A stretch of DNA of 38,787 nucleotides from an uncultured Alistipes sp. (GTDB lineage: Bacteria; Bacteroidota; Bacteroidia; Bacteroidales; Rikenellaceae). Position numbers and translations under genes: made by a program. The notes beneath the pieces were generated by a model, which had not been told where the DNA came from, did no database searches, and worked only from the letters and a program-made list of their open reading frames with translations. Location of the stretch: positions 1 through 38,787 of the forward strand of contig CALUNG010000018.1 in assembly GCA_944321955.1 (NCBI GenBank). The letters are read 5' to 3'. Positions 7,725 through 17,464 of the stretch are shown here, piece by piece (the first letter of the stretch is position 1; each line of letters begins with the position of its first letter).

Positions 7725-9596
7725 TCATCGCAACTCTATATTTTTAGCGATCAGAATAATTCCTCCGAAATCGGTTGTTTGCGGCAGGACAACCTGTCTG
7801 CCAGCCTTAACCTTTTTGGAAAATATACACATTACCCCGTCTTCCTTGCTCGTTGCATAATGCATCTGCGCGCCCTTTACCTCACGCCAACCGTACAAAT
7901 CCTCTGAAGTGCGATTATTCTTGCGTGCAACTATATACAAAACGCCGTCAGCATCAGGTGTCACAACACAACGTTGTGAAAGTTCGCCGCTCTTGACGTT
8001 TCGCACAAGCATGTCGAATCCGGCAAACTCCTCAGGCAATACACTAATCGGATATTTGCGGTTGAGGAACGGCTCCGCCCCCTTTTCGAACTTGCGCAAC
8101 TGATAACCTTCGCCTTCAGCGACAACGCCAATACCCGACACCTCCGGTGCCGGACGGAACTCAAGCGGCACCGGATTCTCGCCATCGGTACGGAAAGGAG
8201 CGACAGGCAGACCTACAGCATCTTTAAGGTTACCGACAGCACCGTTTGAATAGGCATAACGGACAGCGTAAGGTTTTTTGACGCTCTCTGCCCATACAAT
8301 CAACTCGCCCTTGCCTTCGTCCACGATAGCACTGGCCGGAACAAAGTTCATGGATTCATCACATATCTCAAGAGCCTCGACACGCTGGCCATTGGTTGTA
8401 ACACCACCGTCAGCATAGTAAAACGAAATGAATGCCCGACGACCCTTAACCTTCATCTCGGCGAACCTTGCATGTTCGTATTTGCCGACATTCTGCCCGT
8501 ACACCTCGGCCAAAGCGAAATTGGCCAAACGGGAACCGACCTCCTGCTTGTATTTAGGATGAATATTGTTCACGTCGTCCACCAAGTCGGAAACCACAAC
8601 CATGCCCGTCTTCTCCTTGGTTGCGGCCACTATCGCCTGCTGCTCACGCAAAGCGGCTGCAGCATACTCGTTCTTATATTTGGCATATGGAGCTATCTGC
8701 ACGAAATAGAATGGCAGTTCCGCCTTGAAGCGCTTGCGCCACGAATCGATCAACAGAGAGAACATATCGGCATAACGTTCATTGTTGTTGATATTGGCCT
8801 CTCCCTGATACCATATGACTCCTGCAAGCGTCATTTTTGTAATCGGGTATATCATCGCATTGAACATGGAACCTATCCGAAACCCATACCCACGGCTCTT
8901 CCGGTTCTTCTTCCACTCGTCCTCAAGACCCGGAATCTTCTTCATATCAGACGCCGGAATCCATGTCTCGATAGGAGAACCTCCCCATGATGCATTCACA
9001 AGACCTACAGGCTGATTTATGGCCGATGCAATACTCTTCCCAAAGAAATATCCCACGGCACTGAACCATTCGGCACTCTCACTGTCACACACCTTCCACT
9101 CTCCGACACAATCGTCCTGATACCATGCCGAACTGTTGTTGGTCACGGTAAAGAGACGCAACTGTGGATTCATCGGCTTTTTCAGTTCTGCCTTCATATC
9201 GGCTATGCCACGTGCCGCACTCCATTGCATGTTGGACTGGCCTCCACACAGCCACACCTGACCGATCAGCACATCATCAATCCTTATCTCGGCCTTTTTG
9301 GTCTTGAAGACTATGCTGTACGGTGTATCTGCAGCCGAAGGCGTCTCGACGGTCGCGTTCCAACGCGTGTCGCCGCCAGACTTCACCCTTATCGTATCAC
9401 ACCCCCACGAAGGGACAATCATGACCTCGGTCCGCGGATCTGCCCAGCCCCACAAGCGAACCGAGCTCTTCTCCTGCAATACCATATGATCACCGATAAT
9501 CGACGGAAGCCGCAATATGGGCTGTCCCCAGGCTGTAGTACCCAAGACAAGGAACACAGCCAAAAATACCAACCTTTTCAAAGCATTTATTTTCAT
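7725..9596 (-). CDS. SASA-family carbohydrate (sialate O-acetyl) esterase with C-terminal extra module
   Basis: A 623-residue secreted esterase. The ATG at 9596 (MKINALKRL) is preferred over the GTG at 9605. A signal peptide ends near AWG-Q. The SASA domain carries LCGGQSNMQW (nucleophile Ser about 121), WYQGEAN and a NNIHPKYKQ segment with the probable His. The family removes O-acetyl groups from sialic acids or other acetylated sugars; the exact substrate is not shown. After about residue 510 there is an extra module of about 110 residues (LPEEFAGFDMLVRN, YGWREV, KAGRQVVLPQ) that matches repeated modules in the BNR lipoprotein of the same operon. It is the last gene of the operon, 5 bases after the preceding lipoprotein, and is followed by a terminator. 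Confidence 0.85.
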   Translation of the reverse strand: MKINALKRLVFLAVFLVLGTTAWGQPILRLPSIIGDHMVLQEKSSVRLWGWADPRTEVMIVPSWGCDTIRVKSGGDTRWNATVETPSAADTPYSIVFKTKKAEIRIDDVLIGQVWLCGGQSNMQWSAARGIADMKAELKKPMNPQLRLFTVTNNSSAWYQDDCVGEWKVCDSESAEWFSAVGYFFGKSIASAINQPVGLVNASWGGSPIETWIPASDMKKIPGLEDEWKKNRKSRGYGFRIGSMFNAMIYPITKMTLAGVIWYQGEANINNNERYADMFSLLIDSWRKRFKAELPFYFVQIAPYAKYKNEYAAAALREQQAIVAATKEKTGMVVVSDLVDDVNNIHPKYKQEVGSRLANFALAEVYGQNVGKYEHARFAEMKVKGRRAFISFYYADGGVTTNGQRVEALEICDESMNFVPASAIVDEGKGELIVWAESVKKPYAVRYAYSNGAVGNLKDAVGLPVAPFRTDGENPVPLEFRPAPEVSGIGVVAEGEGYQLRKFEKGAEPFLNRKYPISVLPEEFAGFDMLVRNVKSGELSQRCVVTPDADGVLYIVARKNNRTSEDLYGWREVKGAQMHYATSKEDGVMCIFSKKVKAGRQVVLPQTTDFGGIILIAKNIELR

Positions 9597-9601
9597 AGCA
9601 A

Positions 9602-11479
9602 TCACTCTGTTACTGTTATTTCAAATTCCTTTGTCACCTTTTCCTGCCCATACAACGTGGTAATCTCACCAACAAATACCGCCTTGTATGTTCCAGGTTC
9701 CACAAACACATATGAATATCCTTCGGGCTGAATTTCACCGGTATTCTTCACCGACACACCTTCGTCCGGATCATTGTACGGACGCACAATCGGCTTGGTC
9801 ACAATATAGGCATCACGATCATCAGGGGCACGGAAGGTAGCCTGCATTCGTATGACGGTAGTTCCACCGCTCGACACGTTTTTCATGCAATGCTGGGTTT
9901 CGGGTTCGTCAGCATATGAATCCCCGTGAATGATCTCGACCTGATTATGGTCCCCTTTTTTCATTTCGACGAGCGTGGCCGAACTACCGTCATCGAAGCG
10001 GCCTTGTGCCAACAGCGTATAAAGCTGGAACCATGTGCGGCCATTACCTTGTGTTCCTGTCTTTTCATCGACATATGAAGCATCGTATTTGTCGACATGG
10101 TAGAAGAAGGCAAACGTCAGCGACTCGTGTCCGTCGGCAAACCAATTCGAAATATCGACCGTTCCGGAATCATACGGATCGGTTATCGGCTGCGCCTCGG
10201 GATCAACATTGGTTATGTATGGCGGCAGGGTGAACTCGTCCGACACGTCGAACCATGTAGCTGCTTTTATGGCAGACTCATCAGATACGAGGTCGGAACC
10301 ATCATATTCGAGTTTGAAATCATACGAATACTTCACTGAAACGCAGTCTCGCTGTACACCGTTGTAATACAACGAGAAGAAATTGAGATACACTTCAGCC
10401 GGACGGCCTTTCTCCGCATAGACATAATCATGACCAAATTCACCTGAATAGAAAACGATACGATCAGCCGCCCCGCTGAATACGAAATCCACCGGTTCAC
10501 CGGCCTTTACCGTCAGATTGTCAGAATTGACATCGAACGGATCAGCAGCTACAAAGTCATCGAGATTGATTTCGAGGCTCTTCGTATAACGTCTGTTGGA
10601 ACGGAACGAAATGTCACCCGTAAGATCAACCGTATTTACCGAGTTGTCCGAAGCAGTTATTTCGAGACGCATGTCGCCGGAAGGGTGTTCTCCCGGAGCA
10701 ACTACCACATAAAAACTTGCATATTCCTTGCTTAGCACGGCTTTGTCGCCAAATGCCAACTCTACGGCCCGGCTTCCCGAAACGATATTTACCGGTACAT
10801 ATGACAAACCGGATTCGGAAAACGCAGTAATGTCAGCCGCAGCATCATCGAAAGCAATATCTGAGCCTTCAGACACCAGAGTAATCTTCTTCAGCGGGAC
10901 CTCGTCAAGCGCAGACGATTCATTCAAACGCATACGCAGTTCCACGATGGAGAATAAACCGTGGAACTCGAAAGAGACATTCTCCTCGACATTGGCTACG
11001 GTCACCGGACGTGACACCATAACCATGTAGTCAGACAAATGCGACAAATCGTTCTCCTTAGCCTGAACCTGGACTGCAGGAAGCGAAACGGCCACACACG
11101 AGGGATCGCCTCCTGCGGCCGACGCATACGGATAATATGCCTGGTAAACATCACCTGCAACCGCATCGTAAAATGCCTTGCCTGTTGACAACGGCCGGAA
11201 CGTACATGTACGGCCGCCATCAGCAGGAATAGCTGCATAACCGTAGTTTCCGCCGAGAGATTTACCGGCTCTCTCTCCGAAGACACCTATTTCGTCGGAA
11301 TCATTCCAACTTACGGAGATGGAACCATCGGTTTCAGAGACATCGGTCCGCGTAGCCTCTCCCACGCCGGTAAACACAACGGCCTCACCGTCGGGAACGG
11401 CAACCGTTTCTGAAATATCAGCCTGGCATGCCGACAGCAACGACGACATCGCCAAAACAACTATACCTAAACGTTTCAT
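9602..11479 (-). CDS. Surface glycan-binding lipoprotein: fimbrillin-like plus DUF5017-like
   Basis: A 625-residue lipoprotein. The ATG at 11479 (MKRLGIVVL, lipobox LLSAC, Cys18) is preferred to the in-frame start at 11506, which overlaps the upstream gene. The N-terminal about 310 residues are fimbrillin-like ('DEIGVFGERAG', 'VYQAYYPYAS', 'FEFHGLFSIVELRMRL'). The C-terminal half starts FDVNSDNLTVKAGEPVDF and has IVFYSGEFGHDYVYAEKG, the same pattern as the next lipoprotein upstream and like DUF5017 surface proteins; it ends in a PKD-like strand set. Position after SusCD suggests a SusE/SusF-like surface glycan-binding protein. The ligand is unknown. Confidence 0.8.
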   Translation of the reverse strand: MKRLGIVVLAMSSLLSACQADISETVAVPDGEAVVFTGVGEATRTDVSETDGSISVSWNDSDEIGVFGERAGKSLGGNYGYAAIPADGGRTCTFRPLSTGKAFYDAVAGDVYQAYYPYASAAGGDPSCVAVSLPAVQVQAKENDLSHLSDYMVMVSRPVTVANVEENVSFEFHGLFSIVELRMRLNESSALDEVPLKKITLVSEGSDIAFDDAAADITAFSESGLSYVPVNIVSGSRAVELAFGDKAVLSKEYASFYVVVAPGEHPSGDMRLEITASDNSVNTVDLTGDISFRSNRRYTKSLEINLDDFVAADPFDVNSDNLTVKAGEPVDFVFSGAADRIVFYSGEFGHDYVYAEKGRPAEVYLNFFSLYYNGVQRDCVSVKYSYDFKLEYDGSDLVSDESAIKAATWFDVSDEFTLPPYITNVDPEAQPITDPYDSGTVDISNWFADGHESLTFAFFYHVDKYDASYVDEKTGTQGNGRTWFQLYTLLAQGRFDDGSSATLVEMKKGDHNQVEIIHGDSYADEPETQHCMKNVSSGGTTVIRMQATFRAPDDRDAYIVTKPIVRPYNDPDEGVSVKNTGEIQPEGYSYVFVEPGTYKAVFVGEITTLYGQEKVTKEFEITVTE

Positions 11480-11493
11480 AATTCCATCTTCAT

Positions 11494-12477
11494 TTAATCT
11501 TTCCACTCTTCATCGTCAGGCGGCACAATATCTCCGTCGCTGTCGATCACCACTATATCAAAACTGCGCACCACCTCCTTGCGGCCATATACGCTCGAAT
11601 TGGAGGCGACGAACGTAACGGTATATTTACCCGGTTTTTCGTAAACATGGCTGTAACTGTCAAGCATGGGCGTAGCCATCGACTTGATGCCAACGGCAAG
11701 GTCAGGACCGGTATTGATATCGTCCTGACGGTAAAACGGGCCTGCAATGAAATAGCTGTTGCGGTCACTCGACGGACGGTAGTCGCTGCGCATCAGAAGT
11801 CTTGTCGTATTGATATCCGGACGAACCGTATCATCGGCAAAAGAGTCGGACAACGCCATCTTCCAGTTACAGTCTGCAAATGAATACAACGTCGACGAAC
11901 CGGCATCGGTAACTCCGCTGACAAGGAAACTCTGCACATTGTATGTCGTACGCAGGTTGTCCAACTCCTCATCATAGGCAGCAACCTGATAATGGAAGCA
12001 GAGATACAGAGGAGTCTGATCGTCGGGGAAAAGGTCAAGAATGCTCACGTCACCCGAAAAAACCGTCTGGTTGGTATCCGTGGGCATGTTGAACCTGTCG
12101 GATATGTCAGTCCAGGTGGCGGCTTCAACGCTTTCTATAGTATATTCATCACCTCCCTCGAAATCCGTGGAATACATGATCGGCACAACGGCAGGATTGG
12201 GATTCCCGACATTTCCGGTAGTTGTCACTGTTGAGAACGTAACAACCATATCGGTCGGGGTAATACGATCCTGATCATGATAGGCATATGAGTTACCCTC
12301 CTCCCCCGAATAAAACGAAATAATATCGGCATCGCCAGTAAAGTCGAAGACTACGGGCACTCCAGCACGCACCACTGTCGACGACGTGGCAACCTCGAAC
12401 TTCGGGGTCACGACTTCCCCTTTGCGACAACCGGCCAAAAATACAATAGCCGTAAAAATAAACAATAATCGTTTCAT
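11494..12477 (-). CDS. DUF5017-like surface glycan-binding lipoprotein
   Basis: A 327-residue lipoprotein (lipobox FLAGC, Cys17). The sequence VRAGVPVVFDFTGDADI, then ISFYSGEEGNSYAYHDQD, resembles DUF5017 proteins that follow SusD genes in Bacteroidetes. The last about 90 residues have a PKD-like ending (SYSHVYEKPGKYTVTFVAS). It is the likely SusE-type binding protein for the oligosaccharide imported by the neighbouring SusCD. It starts 18 bases after SusD. The tail, PPDDEEWKD, resembles the acidic EEW endings of the small ORF at 1305 and the GDSL lipoprotein. No catalytic motif was seen. Confidence 0.8.
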   Translation of the reverse strand: MKRLLFIFTAIVFLAGCRKGEVVTPKFEVATSSTVVRAGVPVVFDFTGDADIISFYSGEEGNSYAYHDQDRITPTDMVVTFSTVTTTGNVGNPNPAVVPIMYSTDFEGGDEYTIESVEAATWTDISDRFNMPTDTNQTVFSGDVSILDLFPDDQTPLYLCFHYQVAAYDEELDNLRTTYNVQSFLVSGVTDAGSSTLYSFADCNWKMALSDSFADDTVRPDINTTRLLMRSDYRPSSDRNSYFIAGPFYRQDDINTGPDLAVGIKSMATPMLDSYSHVYEKPGKYTVTFVASNSSVYGRKEVVRSFDIVVIDSDGDIVPPDDEEWKD

Positions 12478-12495
12478 ATCGACAACTGTTTGCTG

Positions 12496-14091
12496 TTAAA
12501 ATCCTTCATTCTGTACAAGTTGATGATTCACTCCCATTTCATACGCAGGAATGGGCCACAGTACATCTCTTTGCGATATATTGCCATAATACAGGCGCGC
12601 AGCCACGTACCACGACGAGACATAATGTTCGGGAATGGTAGCCCTTATCGCCCGCATACGGGAATACAGTTCTCCCCAGCGGATAAGGTCGTCCTTGCGC
12701 AACAGTTCGAATCCGAGTTCCCTCGCCCGCTCGTCCTTAATCTCCTCGAGAAGGGCAAGTTTCCCCTCCTCCACAAGATCAACTGAAGGATCGGGTGTTC
12801 CGGCATCGAGCCCGTGTCCACGTCGCCGAACCATATTGACACATTCATATGCGTCCGTAAGTTCCTGAGCCGTACTCTCTGGATCGGCTGCAACGCACTC
12901 GGCATACATCAGCAACACGTCCGAATAACGCAGTATAGGGAAATTTATGGGAGTATAAACCAAATCTTTAGAGCTCGTCAGCTCATATTCGCGACGGAAT
13001 TTACCGCAACAACGTTTCCAATGGTCTGCAGGATCTATATCCACCTTATCACCTGTTTCACTGCTGAATTCATACGTCGCAATTGTCCAGTCACGACGCA
13101 CGTCGGTCGCATCGAAAAGTTCATAAAAATATGATGACGCCCGCAATGCCCCCAGACTCTGCCCGGAATTTTTACCGTCAACGACTGTATAATAGTATAT
13201 ACCGTTCATACGGCCGACCTGACCGGCCGTCAATGTATATGTCGACTGTCCACCCATGCTGAACTCCACTTCGAAAATACTCTCGGCAATATCGTATCTG
13301 TCCTGAATATAATTTTTGAATACATCTTCATACACAGGGTTCAGACGATGGAAATTGTAATCCATTACACGTTTGGCGTAATTTTTAGCTTTAGCATACA
13401 TACCGGGTTCATTCAACGGATTGCCGGCCATATACATGGCCACACGGGCAAGAATGCCGTATGCGGCCGACTTGCTCAATCGTCCTCCGCCCGTAAGCGT
13501 AGAAGCATCGGGCAACTGTTCGGCAACAGACTCCATTTCGGATATGATATATCTGTAAACCTCGCGTTGGGAGGTCTGCGGTATCTGCACATTCTCCTTG
13601 TTGCCGTTCTCGGGCACCTCCAGAATCAAAGGCACATCACCGAACCTCGTCGTCAACATGAAATAGTAGTAGGCTCGCAAGAACCGGGCCTGGGCCTCTA
13701 CCAGATCACGGTCTTCCTGCTCCATGTCGGCGGGGCGGTCAATATTGGCCAGGACGACATTGGCACGACCGATACCGTCATACAACTCTCGCCAATAACC
13801 AAGTATCTTGGAATCGGCGGTAGATACATCGTAATATCCGACCGACGTCTCATCAAAAGTATAGCGCTCATATCCTATGTCAGCGCTCAGCCCCATACGT
13901 GCAAGCATGTTGGTCGAATATAGTGAACTTTCGGCAAGCGTGGCATACACGCCCAGCAGGGCCGACTCCAACTCCTCCTCGGTTTCATAAAAATCATCGG
14001 GAGTCAAGAAATCCTCGGGATATGTATCCAGAAACGAGCACGACGAAAAAAGCATCGCCGCAACACAAAACATATATCTCAATCTTTTCAT
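12496..14091 (-). CDS. susD: SusD/RagB-family starch-binding-like lipoprotein
   Basis: A 531-residue lipoprotein (MKRLRYMF, lipobox FSSC, Cys18). An in-frame ATG at 14106 overlaps the SusC stop and would add five residues; 14091 gives the cleaner signal. Family features: the SFLDTYPEDFLTPDDFY start, the helical LLGVYATLAES region, RARFLRAYYYFML-type TPR helices (here ARFLRAYYYFMLTTRFGDVP), and the C-terminal PILRYSDVLLMYAE, RARELGFE and LWPIPAYEM motifs seen in SusD-like proteins. It caps the SusC transporter on the cell surface and passes glycan into it. The specific sugar cannot be read from the sequence. Confidence 0.93.
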   Translation of the reverse strand: MKRLRYMFCVAAMLFSSCSFLDTYPEDFLTPDDFYETEEELESALLGVYATLAESSLYSTNMLARMGLSADIGYERYTFDETSVGYYDVSTADSKILGYWRELYDGIGRANVVLANIDRPADMEQEDRDLVEAQARFLRAYYYFMLTTRFGDVPLILEVPENGNKENVQIPQTSQREVYRYIISEMESVAEQLPDASTLTGGGRLSKSAAYGILARVAMYMAGNPLNEPGMYAKAKNYAKRVMDYNFHRLNPVYEDVFKNYIQDRYDIAESIFEVEFSMGGQSTYTLTAGQVGRMNGIYYYTVVDGKNSGQSLGALRASSYFYELFDATDVRRDWTIATYEFSSETGDKVDIDPADHWKRCCGKFRREYELTSSKDLVYTPINFPILRYSDVLLMYAECVAADPESTAQELTDAYECVNMVRRRGHGLDAGTPDPSVDLVEEGKLALLEEIKDERARELGFELLRKDDLIRWGELYSRMRAIRATIPEHYVSSWYVAARLYYGNISQRDVLWPIPAYEMGVNHQLVQNEGF

Positions 14092-14105
14092 AAACGGCAA
14101 TATCA

Positions 14106-17100
14106 TTAGAATGTAAGTTTTACGCCTCCCGTATATATTCTGTTACGTGCATAGGCCGAATAGTCAAATCCGGGAGTCAATGCGGAGTGGCGTGTCGAAA
14201 CCTCAGGGTCAAGACCGGAATACTTGGTCCATGTCCACAGATTCTGGCCCGAAACAAAAACCTCAAGAGAAGAGATGCGCAGGTGTCTGATCCAACGCTG
14301 CGGCAACTTGTAGCTTAGCTGCAATGTCTTAAGACGCAGATACGAACCGTCCTCAATGGTTCTGGAGCTGTAATATCCGGTAGGTCCCTGTCCGCCGGTA
14401 CGAAAATTACGGCTGTCCTGATTTTCGGGAGACCACCGGTCTGTATAAGAACGGAACTGATTGATATTTCGCCCCATGGCATTACCTTCGAAGATTATGC
14501 GGTTGGCATTCATCACGTCGTTGCCATAGCTCCACTGGAAGAATATGTTAAGACTCAACCCCTTGTAGGTAAAGTTATTATTGAAGCCTCCGGTATGTAT
14601 CGGTTCACAACGGCCGATAATTACCTGATCCTTGTCATTTACTATGCCGTCGCCGTTCTGATCCACGTATTTGATGTCACCGGGCTGAATGTTTCCACGT
14701 TCGTCTCCATTTGTAGGTACACCCTTCTTCAATACGTAATTACCGGCTGAATCCCTGTCGAAATCATCATATCCGTAGACACCGTCCCACTCGTATCCGT
14801 AAAATGCCGCAATGGGGCCCCCGACACGTGCAATATAAAGATATGTACTGTTGTAGTCGGCTGTAAACGATATTTTCGACAGCAGGAACTCCTCATTCTC
14901 CGCCAAGGACAAAACCTTGCTCCGATTGAAACTTATATTGAAATCAGTCGTCCACTCAAAATCCTTGGTACGTATGTTCACCGTACTTAACGACAACTCA
15001 AGACCGTCGTTGCGAACCGATCCTATATTCTTGTAAACCTTGGTAAAACCAGAGCTGTAGGGGAGATTGGAATTCAACAGCAGGTTGCTCGTATTCTTAC
15101 GGTATATGTCGAATGTAAAATTGACACGTTCATTGAAAAGCGACAGGTCATAACCGAGGTCATACTGTACGGTTGTTTCCCATGTCAGGTCACTGTTACC
15201 CATATTGGTCATGATATACGCTTCGCCGAGTTCCCCGTTATCGAAAGCGTAATAATCGTCCATAGATATGACTGGATATGCCGAGAAGTCACCCACACGG
15301 TTATTTCCGGTAACACCGACACTGAAACGCAATTTCGACTCATCTATCCATTTGAACTGTCGGAGCCACGGTTCCTCGCCCATACGCCAGGCAACGGCTC
15401 CTGACGGAAAATATCCCCACCGATGGCCCTTCATGAATTTGGAAGATCCGTCCGCACGGAATGATGCAGTAAGCATATAGCGCGACTTGTAATTATAATT
15501 GATACGCGCCAGTGCAGACATCAGCCTGCTTTCCGACAACGTTACGGTAGTAGAGTACGGGGTACCGTCGTCCATTCCGCTTATACCGAGCCTTTCGTTT
15601 GGTATCTGCACGTTTTCGAACTGATAACGCTGCGGCAGCGTACCCTGCATGGTAAAAGCTACCATGGCGTTGAAATTATGTCGACGGTTGTACTTGCGGT
15701 TGTACGTCAGAATGTTCTCATTCATCCACTCTTCACGCGTATAATGTCTCACCGAAGCATTTACACCCTTATTGTTGTTGGGACGCGGATACCCCTTGTA
15801 CGACTCCGAGTTGTTAAACTCGGTCAGCCTTTGGTTGTAAGCGGTATATCCACCCCTTACGGTAAGCTTAAGTCCCGGTGCAAGTTGAAAATCGAGCTTC
15901 GCATTGGTTATCAACGTTGATCTCACATTGTTCCGGTCCTCGTTCATGGTTGTCACATATGGATTCATGACCGCGGCATTTCCGCCATCGATGTCATCGT
16001 CCCCAAACATGTCGTCGAGCGATTGTCCTTCAAGCAGGACGGGGCCGAATGCCCATGTACGATACATCAGGTATGTAGAGTAGGAGTTGCTCGTGGACAG
16101 CGCGGCGGAAGAGGTCTGGCCGCTTATCCTGTCCTGCGTGAAATTGGCATTGATATTCAGGCGCACGTACTTGCTCAGCCGCTGGTCAAGCGACATACGG
16201 CCCTGTGCCTTTCGGTACCCCGAATTCACGATGATTCCGTCCTGATCGTTATAAGAGCCGGAAATGGCATATTTGGTCATTTTGTTTCCGCCACGAATCG
16301 AGATATTGTGCATGTGTACAAATGCCGGACGGAAGATCTTGTCCTGCCAGTCTATACCCTCGATATTGCGGTAATAGTCCATCGTCCGGTCCTGATTTTC
16401 GAGGAAACGCGGGCCATTCGAAGGATCCCTCTCGATCAGATACGTGACATACTCGTAGGGATTCATCATCTCTATGGTCTTGGTAACCTCCTGTACGCCG
16501 AACGTTCCCTTGTACGATATGACAGGGCGCCCCTCCTTGCCTTTCTTCGTCTCGATTATTATTACGCCATTCGCTCCTCGAGATCCGTATATGGCCGATG
16601 CCGAAGCATCTTTAAGAACCGTCATTGACTCTATGTCATCGGGATTTATGGCAGACATAGACAAATCCTCAAGAGGAAAGCCGTCTATCACATACAACGG
16701 AGAATTGTCCTGGGTAAGAGAGTTAGCCCCTCGGATCACAATATTGAAATCCGATCCGGGCTGGCCGTCCGACGACGAGACATTGACACCGGCAACACGG
16801 CCCTGCAGTGCCTGGTCAAAAGACGTTACCGGAGCCTTTATCATATTGTCGAGGTCGACAACACCTACCGACCCGCTTACATCGCGTTTGCGCTGTTCAC
16901 CGTATCCAATCTCGACAACAACCGTCTCGATCTGCTGTGTATCCTCCAACAGCGTCACATCAATGTTCGACCGGGCTGCCACAGCCACCTCCTGTGATGC
17001 ATAGCCAAGCGAACTGAATTCAAGTATGTCCGTTTTGGCCGTCTTGATACTGTACCGACCTTCACTGTCGGTAGTAGTTCCCGAAAAACTGTCCTTGATA

Positions 17101-17264
17101 ATCACCGTAACGCCCGGAAGAGGCTTATTATCCTTATCGGTAACCACTCCCGTAACAGTAACCCTGCTGCTTTGCGCCCGCACTTCTCCGGAAATGCACG
17201 GAGACAGCAGTACGCATAGCATCAACAGAGATACAAGCAAGGACGATCGTAAAAACTTATCCAT
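14106..17264 (-). CDS. susC: SusC/RagA-family TonB-dependent outer-membrane transporter
   Basis: A 1052-residue protein. A signal peptide ends around VRAQ (residue 31). A carboxypeptidase-regulatory-like domain follows (VTVTGVVTDKDNKPLPGVTV, to about 110), then the plug (PVTSFDQALQGRVAGVNV, SPLYVIDGFPLEDL and the SusC signature LKDASASAIYGSRGANGV near 230) and the beta barrel, ending in the aromatic GGVKLTF typical for outer-membrane insertion. It imports oligosaccharides with energy from TonB. Length is normal for the family. It starts 50 bases after the small ORF at 17315 and overlaps the SusD region by the TAATG junction. Without an extended anti-sigma STN domain it is not a sensor-type SusC; regulation is probably through LacI. 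Confidence 0.95.
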   Translation of the reverse strand: MDKFLRSSLLVSLLMLCVLLSPCISGEVRAQSSRVTVTGVVTDKDNKPLPGVTVIIKDSFSGTTTDSEGRYSIKTAKTDILEFSSLGYASQEVAVAARSNIDVTLLEDTQQIETVVVEIGYGEQRKRDVSGSVGVVDLDNMIKAPVTSFDQALQGRVAGVNVSSSDGQPGSDFNIVIRGANSLTQDNSPLYVIDGFPLEDLSMSAINPDDIESMTVLKDASASAIYGSRGANGVIIIETKKGKEGRPVISYKGTFGVQEVTKTIEMMNPYEYVTYLIERDPSNGPRFLENQDRTMDYYRNIEGIDWQDKIFRPAFVHMHNISIRGGNKMTKYAISGSYNDQDGIIVNSGYRKAQGRMSLDQRLSKYVRLNINANFTQDRISGQTSSAALSTSNSYSTYLMYRTWAFGPVLLEGQSLDDMFGDDDIDGGNAAVMNPYVTTMNEDRNNVRSTLITNAKLDFQLAPGLKLTVRGGYTAYNQRLTEFNNSESYKGYPRPNNNKGVNASVRHYTREEWMNENILTYNRKYNRRHNFNAMVAFTMQGTLPQRYQFENVQIPNERLGISGMDDGTPYSTTVTLSESRLMSALARINYNYKSRYMLTASFRADGSSKFMKGHRWGYFPSGAVAWRMGEEPWLRQFKWIDESKLRFSVGVTGNNRVGDFSAYPVISMDDYYAFDNGELGEAYIMTNMGNSDLTWETTVQYDLGYDLSLFNERVNFTFDIYRKNTSNLLLNSNLPYSSGFTKVYKNIGSVRNDGLELSLSTVNIRTKDFEWTTDFNISFNRSKVLSLAENEEFLLSKISFTADYNSTYLYIARVGGPIAAFYGYEWDGVYGYDDFDRDSAGNYVLKKGVPTNGDERGNIQPGDIKYVDQNGDGIVNDKDQVIIGRCEPIHTGGFNNNFTYKGLSLNIFFQWSYGNDVMNANRIIFEGNAMGRNINQFRSYTDRWSPENQDSRNFRTGGQGPTGYYSSRTIEDGSYLRLKTLQLSYKLPQRWIRHLRISSLEVFVSGQNLWTWTKYSGLDPEVSTRHSALTPGFDYSAYARNRIYTGGVKLTF

Positions 17265-17314
17265 ATTTCAAGTCTTTTAGGTTCAAGTTAGTCTTACATT
17301 ACCGACCGTCGAGG

Positions 17315-17440
17315 TCACAGCTCTTCATAATCCATCGGATCGGTCGAGCCCCCAGTCTGATCACTCATCGCAAATCCCTTTTCAGCCGACAATAAAATCT
17401 CAACAATGTACGGCTTCTCATAAACATTTTTCGTCTCCAT
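17315..17440 (-). CDS. Small 41-residue protein, YExP/GFAxS/DYEEL family
   Basis: ATG at 17440, stop TGA at 17315, lying alone in the 200-base gap between the BNR lipoprotein and SusC. Motifs are YEKP (7-10), GFAMS (22-26) and the acidic tail MDYEEL. Aligned without gaps from Y to S it shares 8 of 20 residues with the small ORF at 1305-1460, including the same spacing. No signal peptide or membrane segment. The first half is alternating hydrophobic (YIVEILL), the second polar and acidic. No function is recognised. Its place just before SusC suggests a role linked to surface-protein expression or assembly, or a small regulatory peptide. Confidence 0.65.
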   Translation of the reverse strand: METKNVYEKPYIVEILLSAEKGFAMSDQTGGSTDPMDYEEL

Positions 17441-17464
17441 AAAACCTGATTTTATTTTCAAATA

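Noticed and set aside
11480-11506. Upstream start codons for several lipoproteins (11506, 3804, 9605 GTG, 34123 TTG)
   Set aside because: The downstream ATGs give direct signal peptides or avoid overlap with the preceding gene; two of the upstream starts are not ATG.
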